NCBI GenBank assembly: GCA_029465975.1
Contig: CM055728.1
Span: 5,233,900 to 5,297,899 of the forward strand
Length of the DNA stretch: 64,000 nucleotides
Source: Dallia pectoralis
Taxonomy: Eukaryota > Chordata > Actinopteri > Esociformes > Umbridae
Reading direction: 5' to 3'
A program made the position numbers and the translations under genes. The notes under the pieces are model-generated. The model was not told the DNA's origin. It ran no database searches and saw only the letters and a list, made by a program, of their open reading frames with translations. Position 1 is the first letter of the stretch; the number at the start of each line of letters is the position of its first letter. Shown here piece by piece: positions 32,831-44,673 of the stretch.

Positions 32831-33774
32831 ATTATAAATGTATTAATCTGTCGTTTCTCCTATTTATTTATTTCCACAAACATTTGTTTCTGTAATTATT
32901 TATTTCTGTAAGTATTTATTTACGTTTATATTTATTTCCGTTGACATTTATTTCCGTATATATTTATTTCTGTATTTCCTCAACCTTAGGCAAATGAGGA
33001 GGGTGTCAACCATAGTACGTCACAGTGGTATCAGTAATCCTATTGGTTAACCGGTGTAGGAGTTCCAAGATCTACTTTATATGTCTAGACTGCTATAACT
33101 ACGGAAGTAATGCACTGGCTATGGTGTTTACATTTCTTAAAATCGAATAAATAAAAATCCATCAAACTGTATGTCCTATTTTGATGTAGTGATAAAAATT
33201 TAGATCACAAGCGACGTGCACAATCAAATGATTTGCGCATGATTGGCTGATAAACAAATCTATTTATATGTATCTCTCGGTCCACAGTCGGCTCACAGCT
33301 TCAGTTGTTTGTGTCCTGAGTAGGACACGCAAATTAAACCGGTTACATTGCGCACAGTGTTCATATCGGACCAAAACGGGTCCATAGATCGGACCAAAAC
33401 CAGACCAGTTTCATATAGATCAAACCAAAACGGGTCCGGTTTCATATAGAACGAACCAAAACCAGGCCATTTTCGTATAGAACGAACCAAAACGGGTCCA
33501 TTTTCATATAGATTGACCAAAATGTTTAGGAAAAGTCATGGAAGGACGAGGCTGTAGCTTTTCAACATTACATATTTATTTTAATTACTAACTGCAACGC
33601 CCGCGGGCGCGGGCTGTTGGTGCTCTTAGTTTAACCGCAGTTGGTATAAACTTTCGAAGTGCATTGCCACCCCCTGCTGTCCTGAACGTATACATCTGTT
33701 TCTCCCTCCTGCGCTTGATAGCTTTGGTTGAACGATTAAGTCCCGCCCCCTCATTTGCTTACGGAAATACAGAA

Positions 33775-34010
33775 AGAAATATATACGGAAAGAAATATAA
33801 ACGGAAAGAAATGCAAACGGAAATAAATGTAAACAGAAATAAATACTTACAGAAATAGATAATTACAGAAATAAATATAAACGGAAATAAATATAAACGG
33901 AAATAAATATGAACGGAAATACATTTGAACAGAAATAAATATAAACTGAAATAAATACTTACAGAAATAAATAATTACAGAAATAAATGATTGTGGAAAT
34001 AAATTAATAG
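33775..34010 (+). repeat. AAATAAATATAAACGG-type short tandem repeats
   Basis: Degenerate 12-16 bp units (GGAAATAAATATAAAC, AGAAATAAATACTTAC) inside the right arm of the fold-back element; inverse counterparts lie at 32845-32985. Confidence 0.8.
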
Positions 34011-34126
34011 GAGAAAACAACAGATTAATTAAATTTTCTTACGTATATCTTGATGTAAAATACTGATGCTTTTATTTATTTATTCATTTATTTTTAATTC
34101 TGGCAGACTTGGTCCTCCATAGTGAA

Positions 34127-36220
34127 CAAACCTTTCCTAAATATCACAACCCCTCTTATTAACCTACCAATTAAACTTTGAAATAGTAAAAAATTGCAAT
34201 AAAAAAATCTTATTCTGACTCCAATGAAAAATACAAATAAATTAAGGGTAGGCTCAATTGCCAGACATTAATCGAGCATGGTAAGAAGAGAATGTCACTG
34301 AACCTAAAAAAGGGATTTGATTGTTTGGGGACATTTGCAAGAAGCTTTGGAGACAAACTTGTCGATGATTCACAACACGCCTTTGCCATCTCAGTCACCC
34401 GATCTTTTGGTGTTGTGTCCCTACAAAATAAAAGCAAACCTCATAGCATGATGCTGCCGCCACCATACTTGACAGTAAGTAGTGTACTTTCAGTGAGGTC
34501 ATGGTGTCTGTTTATACGACCATGTTTCTTGTCTTTGTCCTCACCTTTTTTAACGATCACTGTCCTTATTTAAGTTATTCCTTTCCTAGTGTATCATGTT
34601 GGAGTTTGTTTAGTTCCACCCAGTTGTTCTGCTTTCTCCTGTGATTTTGTTTCTGTTTTGTAATGCCTTACTTCATTTGTTAAACATTCTCCTGTCACGC
34701 CCCAGGGTGTAGTGCTGATAAAAAATGTCTCGCACCTAATCCAACTATACAGAAACAATAATGCTCTTATGCAAATTCCTCTGCGGATTCCCAATGTTAG
34801 CACTAGACATCTGTAGTTCCACATAAAACCATAACGAGTATCATTTTTGATACACTATGTTAACCATAAGTCTCGTAACCGATAACATAAAATGATATTA
34901 CTTCAGCAAAGTCTGGGAGTTAGGTTGTTGTGCTTTAATGACGTTATATGACTGAGAGCTGGGACAGGCGTCGAGTGACAGAGACTGAGCACTTCAATTA
35001 TCAACGGGACTCCTTTCCAACAAAATCCATTAACAAACGTTTGTCCTGCTATGGTTCGCCAGCACACAAGACACACAGATGCAAACATTCGGAAGACACA
35101 AGAATGCGTGCAATGACAATGCAGCTCCGAAAGGATATTAGGCGTGTGTTGGTGAGCATGTGTTTGCTATGTGTTCAATATATCCAGCGGGCTGGTTCCT
35201 TCCTGTTCTCAAACAATGGATTCCATCAAGAGCCATGAAAGCAGCTTGCCCGAGGTTGTCTATGTGTGTGTGTTTTTACGTTTTACTAACATGGTGGGGA
35301 CCTGGCAACTCTCCCACACGTAAAAAGATTATTTCTAACTTAAGGGCTAAGTTTACAAGTGGTAAGTGTATTGTAATTTTCTTCTTATGCTGCTATGCAA
35401 TGTCGATGCTGTGTATATTATGACATCAAGATAAGCACGTTTATTTCAATCATCCATGAATACGATGTCCACATACACATGGTATATTTATATATAATAG
35501 GCCTAGCATGAAACTGAAAGATATAAAGAAACCAATATCTGAATAAAAAAAAGCTGCATTTTCATTGACAAAAGAGAAACAAAATTGTGTGCTTAAGTCT
35601 CAATTAACTTATTACTACAACATTGCTGAGAACTATTTGAGATATCACTAGTCCATATGGCTAGGCTAGCCTAACTCACATTGAATCCAAATGGAACAGA
35701 GTAATTTCATAGTGATAACTAATGTGACTTTTATAGTTTCCAGGTTGCTTTACAAATGTAAAACTAAGAAAGAAATCTCAAGATAAAAGCAAACAAAGGG
35801 AAGGAGTCACAATGTCTGTCGTAGAAACCCTTGTGACATTGGGTGGAAGGAAACCCTTGTGACTCCATGGTGTAAGGAACGCCAAACTAGCCATGAATGC
35901 ATTTACAATGTCGATTTCCGTGTATTAGGAATGTGGTGCAATGTGGATTATAGCTTTAGCTCCACCATTACCTCAGGCAGCCTAAGTGTCTCTTGGCATC
36001 TGTAATTAGCATTTTTACTGTAAGAAAAACGTCCTCCGACGTGTCAAACAATAACTTTTAATTAGCATGTTAGCATGTTAATTGATGGTGGGAAACATTA
36101 CAGCACATGGCGCTTCAGTAAGAGCCACAACGTCAGACTGTTGAACTGTTATATAGAGATGCAGTGGTGGGAAACTGTTGGACGGAGGGAAAGACGAGGG
36201 ACTTTTTGAAGGAGACATAC
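34127..36220. other. intron sequence with possible Tc1 debris
   Basis: GCATGATGCTGCCGCCACCATA at 34446-34467 resembles a phrase from Tc1-like transposases of salmonid type. The rest shows nothing recognisable. Confidence 0.35.
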
Positions 36221-36334
36221 CTTTCTGTCAGGCCAGTTGTACTTGGCGAAAACTGCATCATAAGTGTCTACCGCCCCATCAGTCACCAACATAATGGCCT
36301 GGCTACATGCACTTCCTCGTCCTGTCTGGTTAAA
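36221..36334 (-). CDS. cacna2d3: cacna2d3-like exon 'c' (VWA domain core strand)
   Basis: Thirty-eight codons, phase 0 at both ends, acceptor ctctag and donor gtatgt. The peptide runs from FNQTGRGSACSQ through AIMLVTDGAVDTYD to FAKYNWPDRK. MLVTDG is the conserved VWA strand whose Asp belongs to the metal-site loops. The cysteine in SACSQ is conserved in the family. All residues are consistent with a functional copy, and no stop or frame break is seen. Confidence 0.92.
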
Positions 36335-36570
36335 CTAGAGAGGGATTGACAGAGTGAAAAAAATAGAGAAAAGGAGGAAGTGACATAAAAAAGAGAGCGA
36401 GAGGGAAGTAAAAGAGAGAAAGAGAGGGAAGAGATACAAGCGAAAGATTGAGATATGGAAAAAGGGAGGCACAACCAGATTTGTACTGAGGGAAACAACT
36501 GAAATAAAATAGGGAAAAAAGTGTTCATATATTTACATGCTTGCCCCTTAAAGAGAACCCTGATAACACT

Positions 36571-37535
36571 GGGCCATATTCTTCAACTGTTCTTAAGAAG
36601 AAATGTGTTGTTAAAACCCACTTACGCAGTTTCCACGAAGATTCTGACATTCACCAATGTTTACTTATCTGGAATTTGTTCTTAGGAAAGAACAGAATCT
36701 ACACACAGTGAAAAGCACTCTTACGCAGATTTGCTCGCTGACATTTTCGTGACAAATCATTAGTCTCTGCGTTTTCATCAATTGTACAGTGCTTTAAATA
36801 TTATGAAGAATAACATTATGAATAATATTCAATTATTTCAAATATTTGCATATATTTAACACTTTTCTGTGGATGGCACACCCGAGATTGCGTTCATTCC
36901 GATTATGTCCCTGATGCGCTGGTCGAGCTAAGTAAGGACAGTGCAAGCCTTTCCCCCTGCTGTGGTCAGCTTTTCTCGTTAGTGTTTGTCAATACTTTTT
37001 TTGTCTCAAACTTTATGTCAAACCATTTATTTTTATGTCATTAGTGGTGCGCCCTTCCCCTGACACAGCGTTCACAGAACAAGTGATTAAATCCCATGCA
37101 TCCTTTTTGTATTTGATTTTGCAACCACTACTGACGCTGCTAAATATTACATGTTTCCTGTTCACTTCTTGCAGAAGTATTTCCACTTCTGAACTACGGA
37201 AGTTTTTTTTTCTTTTGCCGTCTGATCCTCTACTGTCTTTACATTTTCGTTTCGGCATTTTTGCATTCTCCCCATTTTTACGATGAGTTTCCACTCCGCC
37301 CTGCAGTTTAATGCCCTTTCATGGGAAATACCGGGGAGTTTACCTATGCTAATTAGGAACAACTGACACGCGCATTTAATTTACGAAGACGTTGTATTCA
37401 TCATTATAGGAACGTAGGGACGAACAGTTATGCAATTTAAGAACACGTTCGTGAATTTGAGTAACACTTTTCTTAGGAACTTTCTTAGGAACAAATTTAA
37501 GAAATAACTTAGGAAAACATTGAAGAATATGGGCC
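36571..37535 (-). mobile_element. PIF/Harbinger-type element with Myb/SANT ORF, internally deleted
   Basis: Inverted ends GGGCCATATTCTTCAA (left) and TTGAAGAATATGGGCC (right), with sub-terminal CTTAAG/CTTAGGAAC repeats. It carries the accessory Myb-like gene of Harbinger elements but no DDE transposase. A second, truncated copy in the other orientation is at 42857-43570. Confidence 0.72.
37013..37258 (-). CDS. Myb/SANT-like protein of a Harbinger element (truncated)
   Basis: From ATG at 37258 the minus strand reads MPKRKCKDSRGSDGKRKK, NFRSSEVEILLQEVNRK, then KIKYKKDAWDLITCSVNAVS and GEGRTTNDIK. This is the trihelix/Myb-SANT domain used by the Harbinger accessory protein, which in the family binds DNA and imports the transposase into the nucleus. 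The expected final helix (WSDLK..) is lost after a frame change, so the product is about 80 residues. Probably not functional. Confidence 0.65.
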   Translation of the reverse strand: MPKRKCKDSRGSDGKRKKNFRSSEVEILLQEVNRKHVIFSSVSSGCKIKYKKDAWDLITCSVNAVSGEGRTTNDIKINGLT

Positions 37536-37735
37536 AATGTTTCACAGCCATGCTTGCCCCTTAAAGAGAACACTGATAACACTGTTTCACAGCCATTTAC
37601 ACGCTTGCCTCTTATAGAGAACCCTGATGACACTGTTTCACAGCCATTTACACGCTTGCCTCTTATAGAGAACCCTGATGACACTGTTTCACAGCCATTT
37701 ACACGCTTGCCTCTTAAAGAGAACCCAGCCATTTC

Positions 37736-38440
37736 TCATCTCTAAATTACATCACTGAGTGTCTGATGCAGCTTAACCTGCTTTCCTCTCCTGTCAGACA
37801 AACATCGATAAAGAACGAGAGGGAGATAAATTGAAAAGGGAACAAAAGCGAGTGAGGTGAGATACAGAGCAATAAAGAGAAAAATAAGAGGGCGTTATAG
37901 ACAAGATAAGGAAAAAATGAAATGGGGTAGTAACGGGACAAACGATAAAAACACTGCATTACCTCAGAACAATGGAAGACAGGCAACCACCACTAATCCA
38001 GGTTTGTAAATCAGATGCCTCCTGCCCTGTCATTGCCCTAATGCAATTGTCACAATGCTACTAATTATATTAATGGATTGTAGTTAAACTGCCGTTTTGA
38101 AATGCTAAAGGCACACGGTTGATAAAAACAAACCATCAAACTGCGTGTGTCTAATATACTCAGATTGTCGTTGTGATCAGCGTGTTTACTGAGATTGGAT
38201 TGGGTCATGCATTGTCTTATTCATTTTGCTCCAACATACTACTGTTTCATTTATGTATTCGTTTTCATTAATTAACTAACATAAATGCCTTTGTCCCTCA
38301 GTTTTCTGGGTGCTTAATTATTTTTGTTTTTGACATGGGTATTTCTGTTTTTTTTTGCGAGTGCATCTTTATGTGCTTGTGTGGTTTGGCACGTTTAGAT
38401 GTTTGGGTGTGTAACAAGTGTGTGACATGAGTGTACTCAC
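37736..38440. other. intron sequence, no feature recognised
   Basis: AT-rich; A/G-rich tract at 37800-37930. Leads into exon 'b'. Confidence 0.4.
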
Positions 38441-38530
38441 ATCATTAAGGACCTCAAAGGCTTCAGTGAGACCTACGTCCAGCATGCCGATCCCTTTAGC
38501 AAACAGCTTATCCAGATTCATCCGGAAATG
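38441..38530 (-). CDS. cacna2d3: cacna2d3-like exon 'b' (VWA domain)
   Basis: Thirty codons in phase 0 at both ends, with an acceptor ccatgcag and a donor gtgagt. The peptide begins HFRMNLDKLFAKGIGMLDVG and ends LTEAFEVLND. KLFAKGIGMLD is typical of the CACNA2D3 VWA domain; the CACNA2D4 equivalent reads differently. It joins in frame to exon 'a' (..VTNKD / HFRMN..) and to exon 'c' (..VLND / FNQTG..). The 2.1-kb intron that follows contains a Harbinger insertion. Confidence 0.92.
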
Positions 38531-39557
38531 CTGCATGGAAAGACAGAAGGAAGACAAAGAATTTCTTAGTGCTGAATGGAGAAAAAAGTAATAAATAATG
38601 GTTGAGGAAAGAAATAAAAAGATAATTTGGAAATTACAAAGGAACTAACTAAAGGTTTGTGGAGTATTTTTTGTTAAGGACAAAATGCTTATTGTGTGTA
38701 GCATGTGATAAATCCAGTTCAAGGAACATTTTTCAAATATGGGAAAAACATGTGTTCTGAAACTTCCAGAGTTCCCGAAAATTTAAAAAGCATGGAATCC
38801 AGTTAACAAACATATTTTACAGTCACATTTAATTCCCAAAAACACAATAAATTGCTTATGCAAAATAGCTTGTTAAGCACCTGAAAGTACTACACACGCA
38901 CGCAAGCACACGCACATACGTTTTTTTCAAACTGATACCATAGATGGAGCACCTCTGAAAGAATCCCGCTGTATAAAGCAAGTTTCACATTAAAGTGGAT
39001 CCCACTAGCTGTTTATTCTAGAACTCGCCTTCACTGCCTCCATTCCACAATGTTTCAACCTGGGGCCAGAACTGTGTGTTTGTTAGCATCGTTAACAGGT
39101 GCAAACCGGACAGGAAGAACTTGCCGGAAAGCAACAAACTAATTGAAAGCTGTTCTGAAGTTTGGTGGACTACACAACACCTGATTACTTTAGAACCGGA
39201 AGCATTAAGCATGTATTTCCATGATGACGGGCAGCAGAACACAGAAGGAAAAGCAACAGTTGGGTATCTATTGATGGACTTACTGTAGAGATAGATCATG
39301 GCGTCAGTCAGATTCATCCGCTGATGACTAATCTTGTTCCTTTATGTTATGTGTTTTATCTGTTTTTATGTGAGAAGATTTTCCAAAGAACTACTAGGTC
39401 TGATACAGTGGAAAAAAGTTGTCTCAATCACTAACTGTTAAGTAAAACCATACTAGTGGATCTTATGAAAAAATACTTATTTGGAATCTTGTCTGATAAT
39501 GTCATTTTGTTGCCTAGTTTGTCTACCCGTGACACAGGAACATTTTGTGAAAGAAGT
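38531..39557. other. intron sequence, no feature recognised
   Basis: AT-rich. Part of 39010-39320 reads like old Tc1 or non-coding debris with no open frame. Nothing firm. Confidence 0.35.
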
Positions 39558-39881
39558 GCTGGGGCCTCATGTATAAAACTTTGCTTACGATTTGCGTCAA
39601 AAGTGGCGTACGGACGAAACGTAGGATGTACGTACGGACAAAAATATTCAGATTTATAAAACCCTACGCCGTTTTCGCTTAATAAATCACAATGAACTCT
39701 AAATGTGGCGCAGCTTTTGCGGCTTCATATCACGCCCATATTTGCCCATAAATAGTCAGAGAAACGGCCTAAATTAATATTCATTCATCATTCAAAACGG
39801 ACATTGCTGCAAATTGCGCTTTTTTGTTTGCCTGTTCACCCGCAGTGTATGGGAATTTTATATAATTATGAGACAAACCTA

Positions 39882-40062
39882 TTATACCTACGATCACGTC
39901 TGACATAACCCGGCTAACGGTTGGCTGAGATATTCTTGACCTGTCAGCCAATTCTCTCTGGAAAGTGTGGGACTGGCACGGAATGGTTTCTCCGGGTGAT
40001 TCTCTGTAACGCTGGGCCCAAAACAGGGCGGCCCGAGGAAGTCGGAACCAGCTTATGAGCCA
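39882..40062 (-). pseudogene. HARBI1-like transposase N-terminal fragment
   Basis: The minus strand is open through EDEWLISWFRLPRAALFWAQ, then TFQRELADRSRISQPTVSRV and MSDVIVG. FQRELADRSxISQxTVSRVM is the helix-turn-helix of Harbinger transposases. About 60 residues remain, and part of the region between FRLPR and TFQ is shorter than in intact proteins. No DDE motifs follow. Confidence 0.72.
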
Positions 40063-40337
40063 CTCGTCCTCGTTTGCTGTCTGAATATGCGTTCACTCCG
40101 AATCCTTCCATTTGACATATCTTCTAATTGCGCAAGATCAGCATTGTGAATTATTACGCATTGTGATGACATGGCTTTTTATGACAATCCATTTGATTGT
40201 ATTTGATAAGTTACATATGTTGGTATTAATGTAATTGTAAATGGGAAATAGTTCTGCGCAAATAAAATGTGTTGCCCCTTTCAAAAGGGTTAAGACATGC
40301 TTGAAACACATTTAAAATAGAACCAACTCAAGGCATA

Positions 40338-40553
40338 TACAGCGGGTGAAATAAGTATTGAACACGTCACCATTGTTCTCAGTAAATAAATTTCAAAGGA
40401 ACTATTGACATGAAATGTTCCCCAGATGTTGGTAACTACCCCAAGTAATCCATACATACAAAGAAACCAAAACAAACAAGTTCAGAAATAAAGTTGTGTA
40501 ATAAATAATGTGAAATGACACAGGAAAAAAGTATACTTATTTCACCCGCTGTA
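40338..40553. mobile_element. Tc1/mariner MITE nested in the Harbinger element
   Basis: Perfect inverted ends TACAGCGGGTGAAATAAGTAT and ATACTTATTTCACCCGCTGTA, 216 bp including TA on both sides, no ORF. Being inside the Harbinger remnant, it inserted later. Confidence 0.85.
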
Positions 40554-41210
40554 CATGAACACTATGATTCTGTAGCTGAAAACGACATTTATATATGATA
40601 TACACTTTCCCCAGTGCACAATAAAGACTATCTATATATATATGTTTTTCCATCTATCCATCTCCTCATCTATCCGCTCCGTCAGACAGAGACATCGACA
40701 ATAATATCAGTGTTATACACGATTTTGTTCTGTTCTCCGTATTATTTATGAGGATGAATTGCACAACATGACAATTTAATTACAGAACATATTTGAGTTA
40801 TTTTATGGAAATATATATTCATTTTAATTGATGTTATATCTTTTATATATATATCGTTTTATATATATCTTGTTTTATATCTTTGATTTGTTTGTTTTTG
40901 CAGATCGATTGTGTAGGCTGTTAATTGTATAAATGTATTTGTAAATTCTTCATATTATCAATGGCAGGAAATATTTTGATTTATTTTACACAATGGTCTG
41001 CATTTTCACAGTTTTGTGTATTTCATCCATCTGCCGGCAATGTCGCCATTTCTCATTTCACCGGTTTCTGTGCGTACGCATGGGTCAGAGTTTGCGCGAA
41101 GGACCGCACATTTTCCCGGCAAGTTAGCTTTTTATAAATCCTAACTATTGCGTAGAGAGCGGCGTACGTCTTCGTTTGTGCAGACGCAGCGTTTATACAT
41201 GAGGCCCCTG

Positions 41211-42155
41211 ATGTTAGGACTTCCAAAGTTGGCTTTCTGATATCAACTTCCAATTACTGTCTGTGCAGATTCGATTTGCGTTTGCCTTTTTGTTTGGCAT
41301 CTGATGTCAATTATTTAAGCCTTCCTTTTTTGACAGTTTTAATTTCTCAGTCGGTTTTGCTGTTTTGTTATCTTCTTTATTTTTTCTTTCCTTTATTTCC
41401 TAGTTTTTCTTCTCTGCCTCTTGCACAATCACGTCTGCTAGTGTCCTTATACCGCTGTTCCAATTTGCCAGTTGATTTATCATCCATGACTTGCAGGAGA
41501 GCGCAGGTGATGCATGCCTGCGATGGGCCCACCCTGTCTCCTAGCTCCCTCTAGAATGTGAAGCGTACCTGCACGTGTGCTGGTAGAGGTTAGACCTTCT
41601 GGCTCTGCATAGCTGGCTCCTAACTATTGCAAATCTCCAGGACAGTCCATGGTAGCCTAAAGTGTCTTGGAATGGTCCTGGAAAAGGCTTTCTCTTCTCA
41701 GGGCACGATCTGCCTCATTTTGAATCACAATATCCTATTGTGCGAGTAGCAGAAATCGGCCTACTTTGTGACTCTAAATAGAAAAATAAATCACTGATTA
41801 TTGGATGGCATTAATCCCAATTAATGTAATTGGCGTGAAAGTCTTGGTGTAAAGTTGACTTATTGAAAAATACCTTAATGTTTGGTAAAATAATTTTAGT
41901 ATAGAAATACAAAAAATTATGAAACATAATTGGAATTTCATCCTATATATTATCAACTTATAGAATTTGAGGAAACGCAATAACAATTATACAATTATTT
42001 TTCACTAACATGACAGCACTCAAATGTGAGTAAATGTGCTTTAGAGTGTGCATAGATTCGGTTCTTATCCATGTACACATTTCTAATGTGAATCTTCTTA
42101 AGAACTACCTAAGTGGGTTGTAAGAATTAGTTTTGTGAACAGTTGGTCAATGAGG
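41211..42155. other. intron sequence, possible Harbinger end at 42080-42160
   Basis: Mostly unrecognised. CTTCTTAAGAACTACCTAAG and GGTCAATGAGGCCCAAT near 42090-42160 resemble a decayed end of the GGGCCATATTCTTCAA family. Confidence 0.35.
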
Positions 42156-42159
42156 CCCA

Positions 42160-42855
42160 ATATTACATTAAGACCTGAGCGACTTTGACGAAGGCCAAGT
42201 TGTTATGGTGAATCGACATCATGGCTTGTTGGTTGCTCGCAGCAGTCAGCAGTGGTGAGTAGTTCCCACCGACAGTGGTCCAGGTAGGGACAAAACACAA
42301 ACCAGCAGCAGGATGTGACAGGGTGTCGGGAGCCAAAGGCTCATCAAAACGCTTATCTGTCTGTCAATCAACAGAAGGTCTACTGTGGCACAAGTCACAG
42401 AAACTGTTAATGATGGTTATGGGAGGATTGTGTCACAACACACAGTGCATAGCACCCTGCTGTTTATGGGGCAGAGTAGCCACACCCAGTACCCATGTCC
42501 ACTGTTAAAAGCACCCAACAATGGGCATGCAAGCATTGGAATTGGACCTTGGTGCTGTAGAATAAGTTGGTACGGTCCGGTTTTCATTTACATCACATGG
42601 ACCACCACGTACGTATGTGCCGTTTACCTGGATCATTTATGACACCATGATGCACCGTAGAAAAATGACAAGCCGGTAGAGGGAGTGTGATGCATTGGGC
42701 AATGTTGTGTAGGGAACTCTGGGTCCAGGCATTCATGTGGAGATCAATTTGACATGTTGACCTACCTAAACATTGTTGCAGACCTAGTGCACACGTATAC
42801 TCCGATGGCAGTGGCCTCTTTTAGCAGAATTATGCTCCCTGACACTGCATACATT
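42160..42855 (+). pseudogene. Tc1-like transposase pseudogene
   Basis: The DNA follows a common fish Tc1-like element: TCAGCAGTGGTGAGTA, CCGACAGTGGTCCAGG, ACAGAAGGTCTACTGTGGCA, AACACACAGTGCATAGCACC, ATTGGACCTTGG, TTTACCTGG, AGGGAGTGTGATGCATTGGG and TCTTTTAGCAGAATTATGC. These are the helix-turn-helix and DDE-domain regions of a transposase. Many indels break the frame. The copy ends where a Harbinger element begins at 42857. Confidence 0.7.
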
Positions 42856-42856
42856 G

Positions 42857-43570
42857 GGCCATATTCTTCAATGTTTTCCTAAGTTATTTCTTAAATTTGT
42901 TCCTAAGAAGGGTCCTAAGAAAAGTCTTACTCAAAGTCACGAACGTGTTCTTAAATTGTGTGCTTAATTGTTCGCACGTACGTTCCTATAATGATGAATA
43001 CCACGTCTTCGTAAATTGAAAGCGCGTGTCCGTTGTTCCTAATTAGCATAGGTAAACGCCCCGGTATTTCCCATAAAAGGGCATTAAACGGCAGGGCGGA
43101 GTGGAAACTCATCGTAAAAACGTGGAGAATGCAAAAATGCCGAAACGAAAATGTAAAGACAGTAGAGGATCAGACGGCAAAAGAAAAAAAACTTCAGTAG
43201 TTCAGAAGTGGAAATACTTCTGCAAGAAGTGAACAGGAAACATGTAAGAACATGTAATATTTAGCAGCGTCAGTAGTGGTTGCAAAATCAAATACAAAAA
43301 GGATGCATGGGATTTAATCACTCGTTCTGTAAATGCTGTGTCAGGGGAAGGGCGCACCACTGATGACATAAAAAAGAAAATGGTTTGACATGAAGTTTAA
43401 GGCAAAAAAGTATTGCCAAACACTAACGAGAGATGCTGACCACAGGAGGGGGAAAGGCTTGCACTGTCCTTACTGAGCTGGACCAGCGCATCAGGGACAT
43501 AATCGGAATGACCACAATCTCGGGTGTGCCATCCACATTTGAAATAATTGAATATTATTCATTCAGACTT
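42857..43570 (+). mobile_element. second, truncated Harbinger element of the GGGCCATATTCTTCAA family
   Basis: Starts GGGCCATATTCTTCAATG and is largely the reverse complement of 37535 to about 36840. The Myb ORF starts at 43137 (MPKRKCKDSRGSDGKRKK) and is frameshifted within the following A run. The right end is lost around 43570. Confidence 0.7.
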
Positions 43571-44040
43571 TATATAGTCTGCATTATTGAAAAAAAAGAC
43601 GCGAGTGACTGGACCGCTCACACAAAATGTGGCGTAAAATGTCAATTGGAAAACTATCATCTCTCCTCTCTTGATCTCACTTGCTCTCTTTCTTAATCCC
43701 TCTCTCATTTTCAGTGTCTATCATTTGTTTGTTTAGAAGCAGTGGGTGCTAAAGTGTCACTTTTGTCTAGAGTGAGATGATTCCCTACATAAATACAATG
43801 TAAGTAAGTCTATATCTGCAGTCGGTTTCATGATTTTACACCTTCTCATTGTCCATGCTGTTAGCATACAGACACCATACGCAATTTATCTTCACTCACA
43901 GCCCACTCAAGAGCCTCTCCTAGCTATTTTTCTTCGCCTTATCTGAGACAGATGTACAGATATTCCTCACACAAAAAATGATAAGTTAATTACCCTCATA
44001 TACAGTGAGTACCAGAACTCAGTGGACACTGTTTTGATGT
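43571..44040. other. intron sequence, no feature recognised
   Basis: No ORF or repeat of note between the Harbinger and LTR fragments. Confidence 0.4.
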
Positions 44041-44068
44041 TTTGGTTCTGTACTATTGCACTTTGAGT

Positions 44069-44266
44069 TTAAAAGAATGGAGAACCCTGGAGCTGCAGGC
44101 AAAAAACAAACCTGATGAGGACGTGCCTCTACCTCCGCTGCCAGTGCCTAATGAGAGACTCCAGGAGCTCGTAGAGGTCTGTGGCGCTTCCCCTCTGCCA
44201 GAGCAGACAGAGGATTGGTCCCCTTCCCCTCTGCAGGAGTCCGCTGCTGAGGCGGCCCCTGGCTGA
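44069..44266 (+). CDS. C-terminal part of the retroelement ORF
   Basis: The frame ends KNKPDEDVPLPPLPVPNER, LQELVEVCGASPLPEQTED, WSPSPLQESAAEAAPG and stop. It is proline- and acid-rich, like the heads and linkers of the other elements, but not alignable by eye. The real start of this protein is lost. Confidence 0.4.
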   Translation, partial: LKEWRTLELQAKNKPDEDVPLPPLPVPNERLQELVEVCGASPLPEQTEDWSPSPLQESAAEAAPG

Positions 44267-44349
44267 ACGGTTCCTTTCCCGCCCTCCAATCTCTTCAATT
44301 TTGTGTCTCGCCTGGCCTGTCTGGGAGCCAGACCTTGGATGGAGGGTAC

Positions 44350-44673
44350 TGTGATGACTAGAATGGCTAGTCATCCTCTTTTCGTTCTTTTTGTATTTTT
44401 CGTACCTGGTCCTCATTTTGTTGATTAGTATTTGTATTTAGTTCTCTGTTTCTGGGTTTTGGAGCAGTTCATTCTTTGACGTTACGGCGTGTAGGTGTTA
44501 GGTGTGTTCCTGTCGCTGTTTTGTATTTTAGTAGTCGCTATCATGCACACTTTATTTCAAATTCAGTCTTTGGTTTTGTTAGCTGTGCTAGTTTATTTTT
44601 ATTAAACAACGTCAACGAAATTCAGCTCTGCATTTGGTTCTTTTCATCCTGCACTACACCTTGGTTTGTGACA
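44350..44673 (+). repeat. 3' LTR of the 44-kb element
   Basis: TGTGATGACT ... GGTTTGTGACA, 324 bp. TATTTAG starts at 44435, and 30 nt on lies CAGTTCATT, the same 'ATT'-ending design as the RNA-start sites in the other families. The expected poly(A) signal appears as ATTAAA near 44600. Confidence 0.7.

Larger units (their letters stand above)
27956..34122. mobile_element. fold-back DNA transposon split by an LTR element
   Basis: The left end CTATGGAGGACCAAGTCTGC and the right end GGCAGACTTGGTCCTCCATAG are inverted copies. They are flanked by TGAA at 27952-27955 and 34123-34126. The inverted arms extend for several hundred bases: left 27956-28059 plus 32831-32985, right 33755-34122, rich in ATTTATTTC-type units. 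The unique core at 33000-33750 has no transposase I can recognise. Without the LTR insertion the element would be about 1.4 kb. The superfamily is not assigned. Confidence 0.75.
36531..37735 (+). repeat. 51-bp minisatellite interrupted by a Harbinger element
   Basis: The unit is about CACAGCCATTTACACGCTTG, CCTCTTATAGAGAACCCTGA, TGACACTGTTT. One partial copy is at 36531-36570 and about four copies at 37536-37735. The DNA transposon at 36571-37535 lies inside one unit, so the array predates the insertion. Confidence 0.8.
39562..41210 (-). mobile_element. PIF/Harbinger transposon remnant with transposase fragment
   Basis: Inverted ends GGGCCTCATGTATAAA (39562) and TTTATACATGAGGCCC (to about 41208), with CTG on both sides as a possible 3-bp duplication. 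Inside are a HARBI1-like helix-turn-helix fragment and a nested Tc1 MITE. The catalytic part is gone. Confidence 0.75.
44050..44673 (+). mobile_element. 3' end of another non-autonomous LTR retroelement
   Basis: The last part of an ORF, a purine-rich tract (GATGGAGGGTAC) and a TG..CA LTR are in the order seen in the other families. The 5' part is missing; the junction lies somewhere around 44000-44060. Confidence 0.7.
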
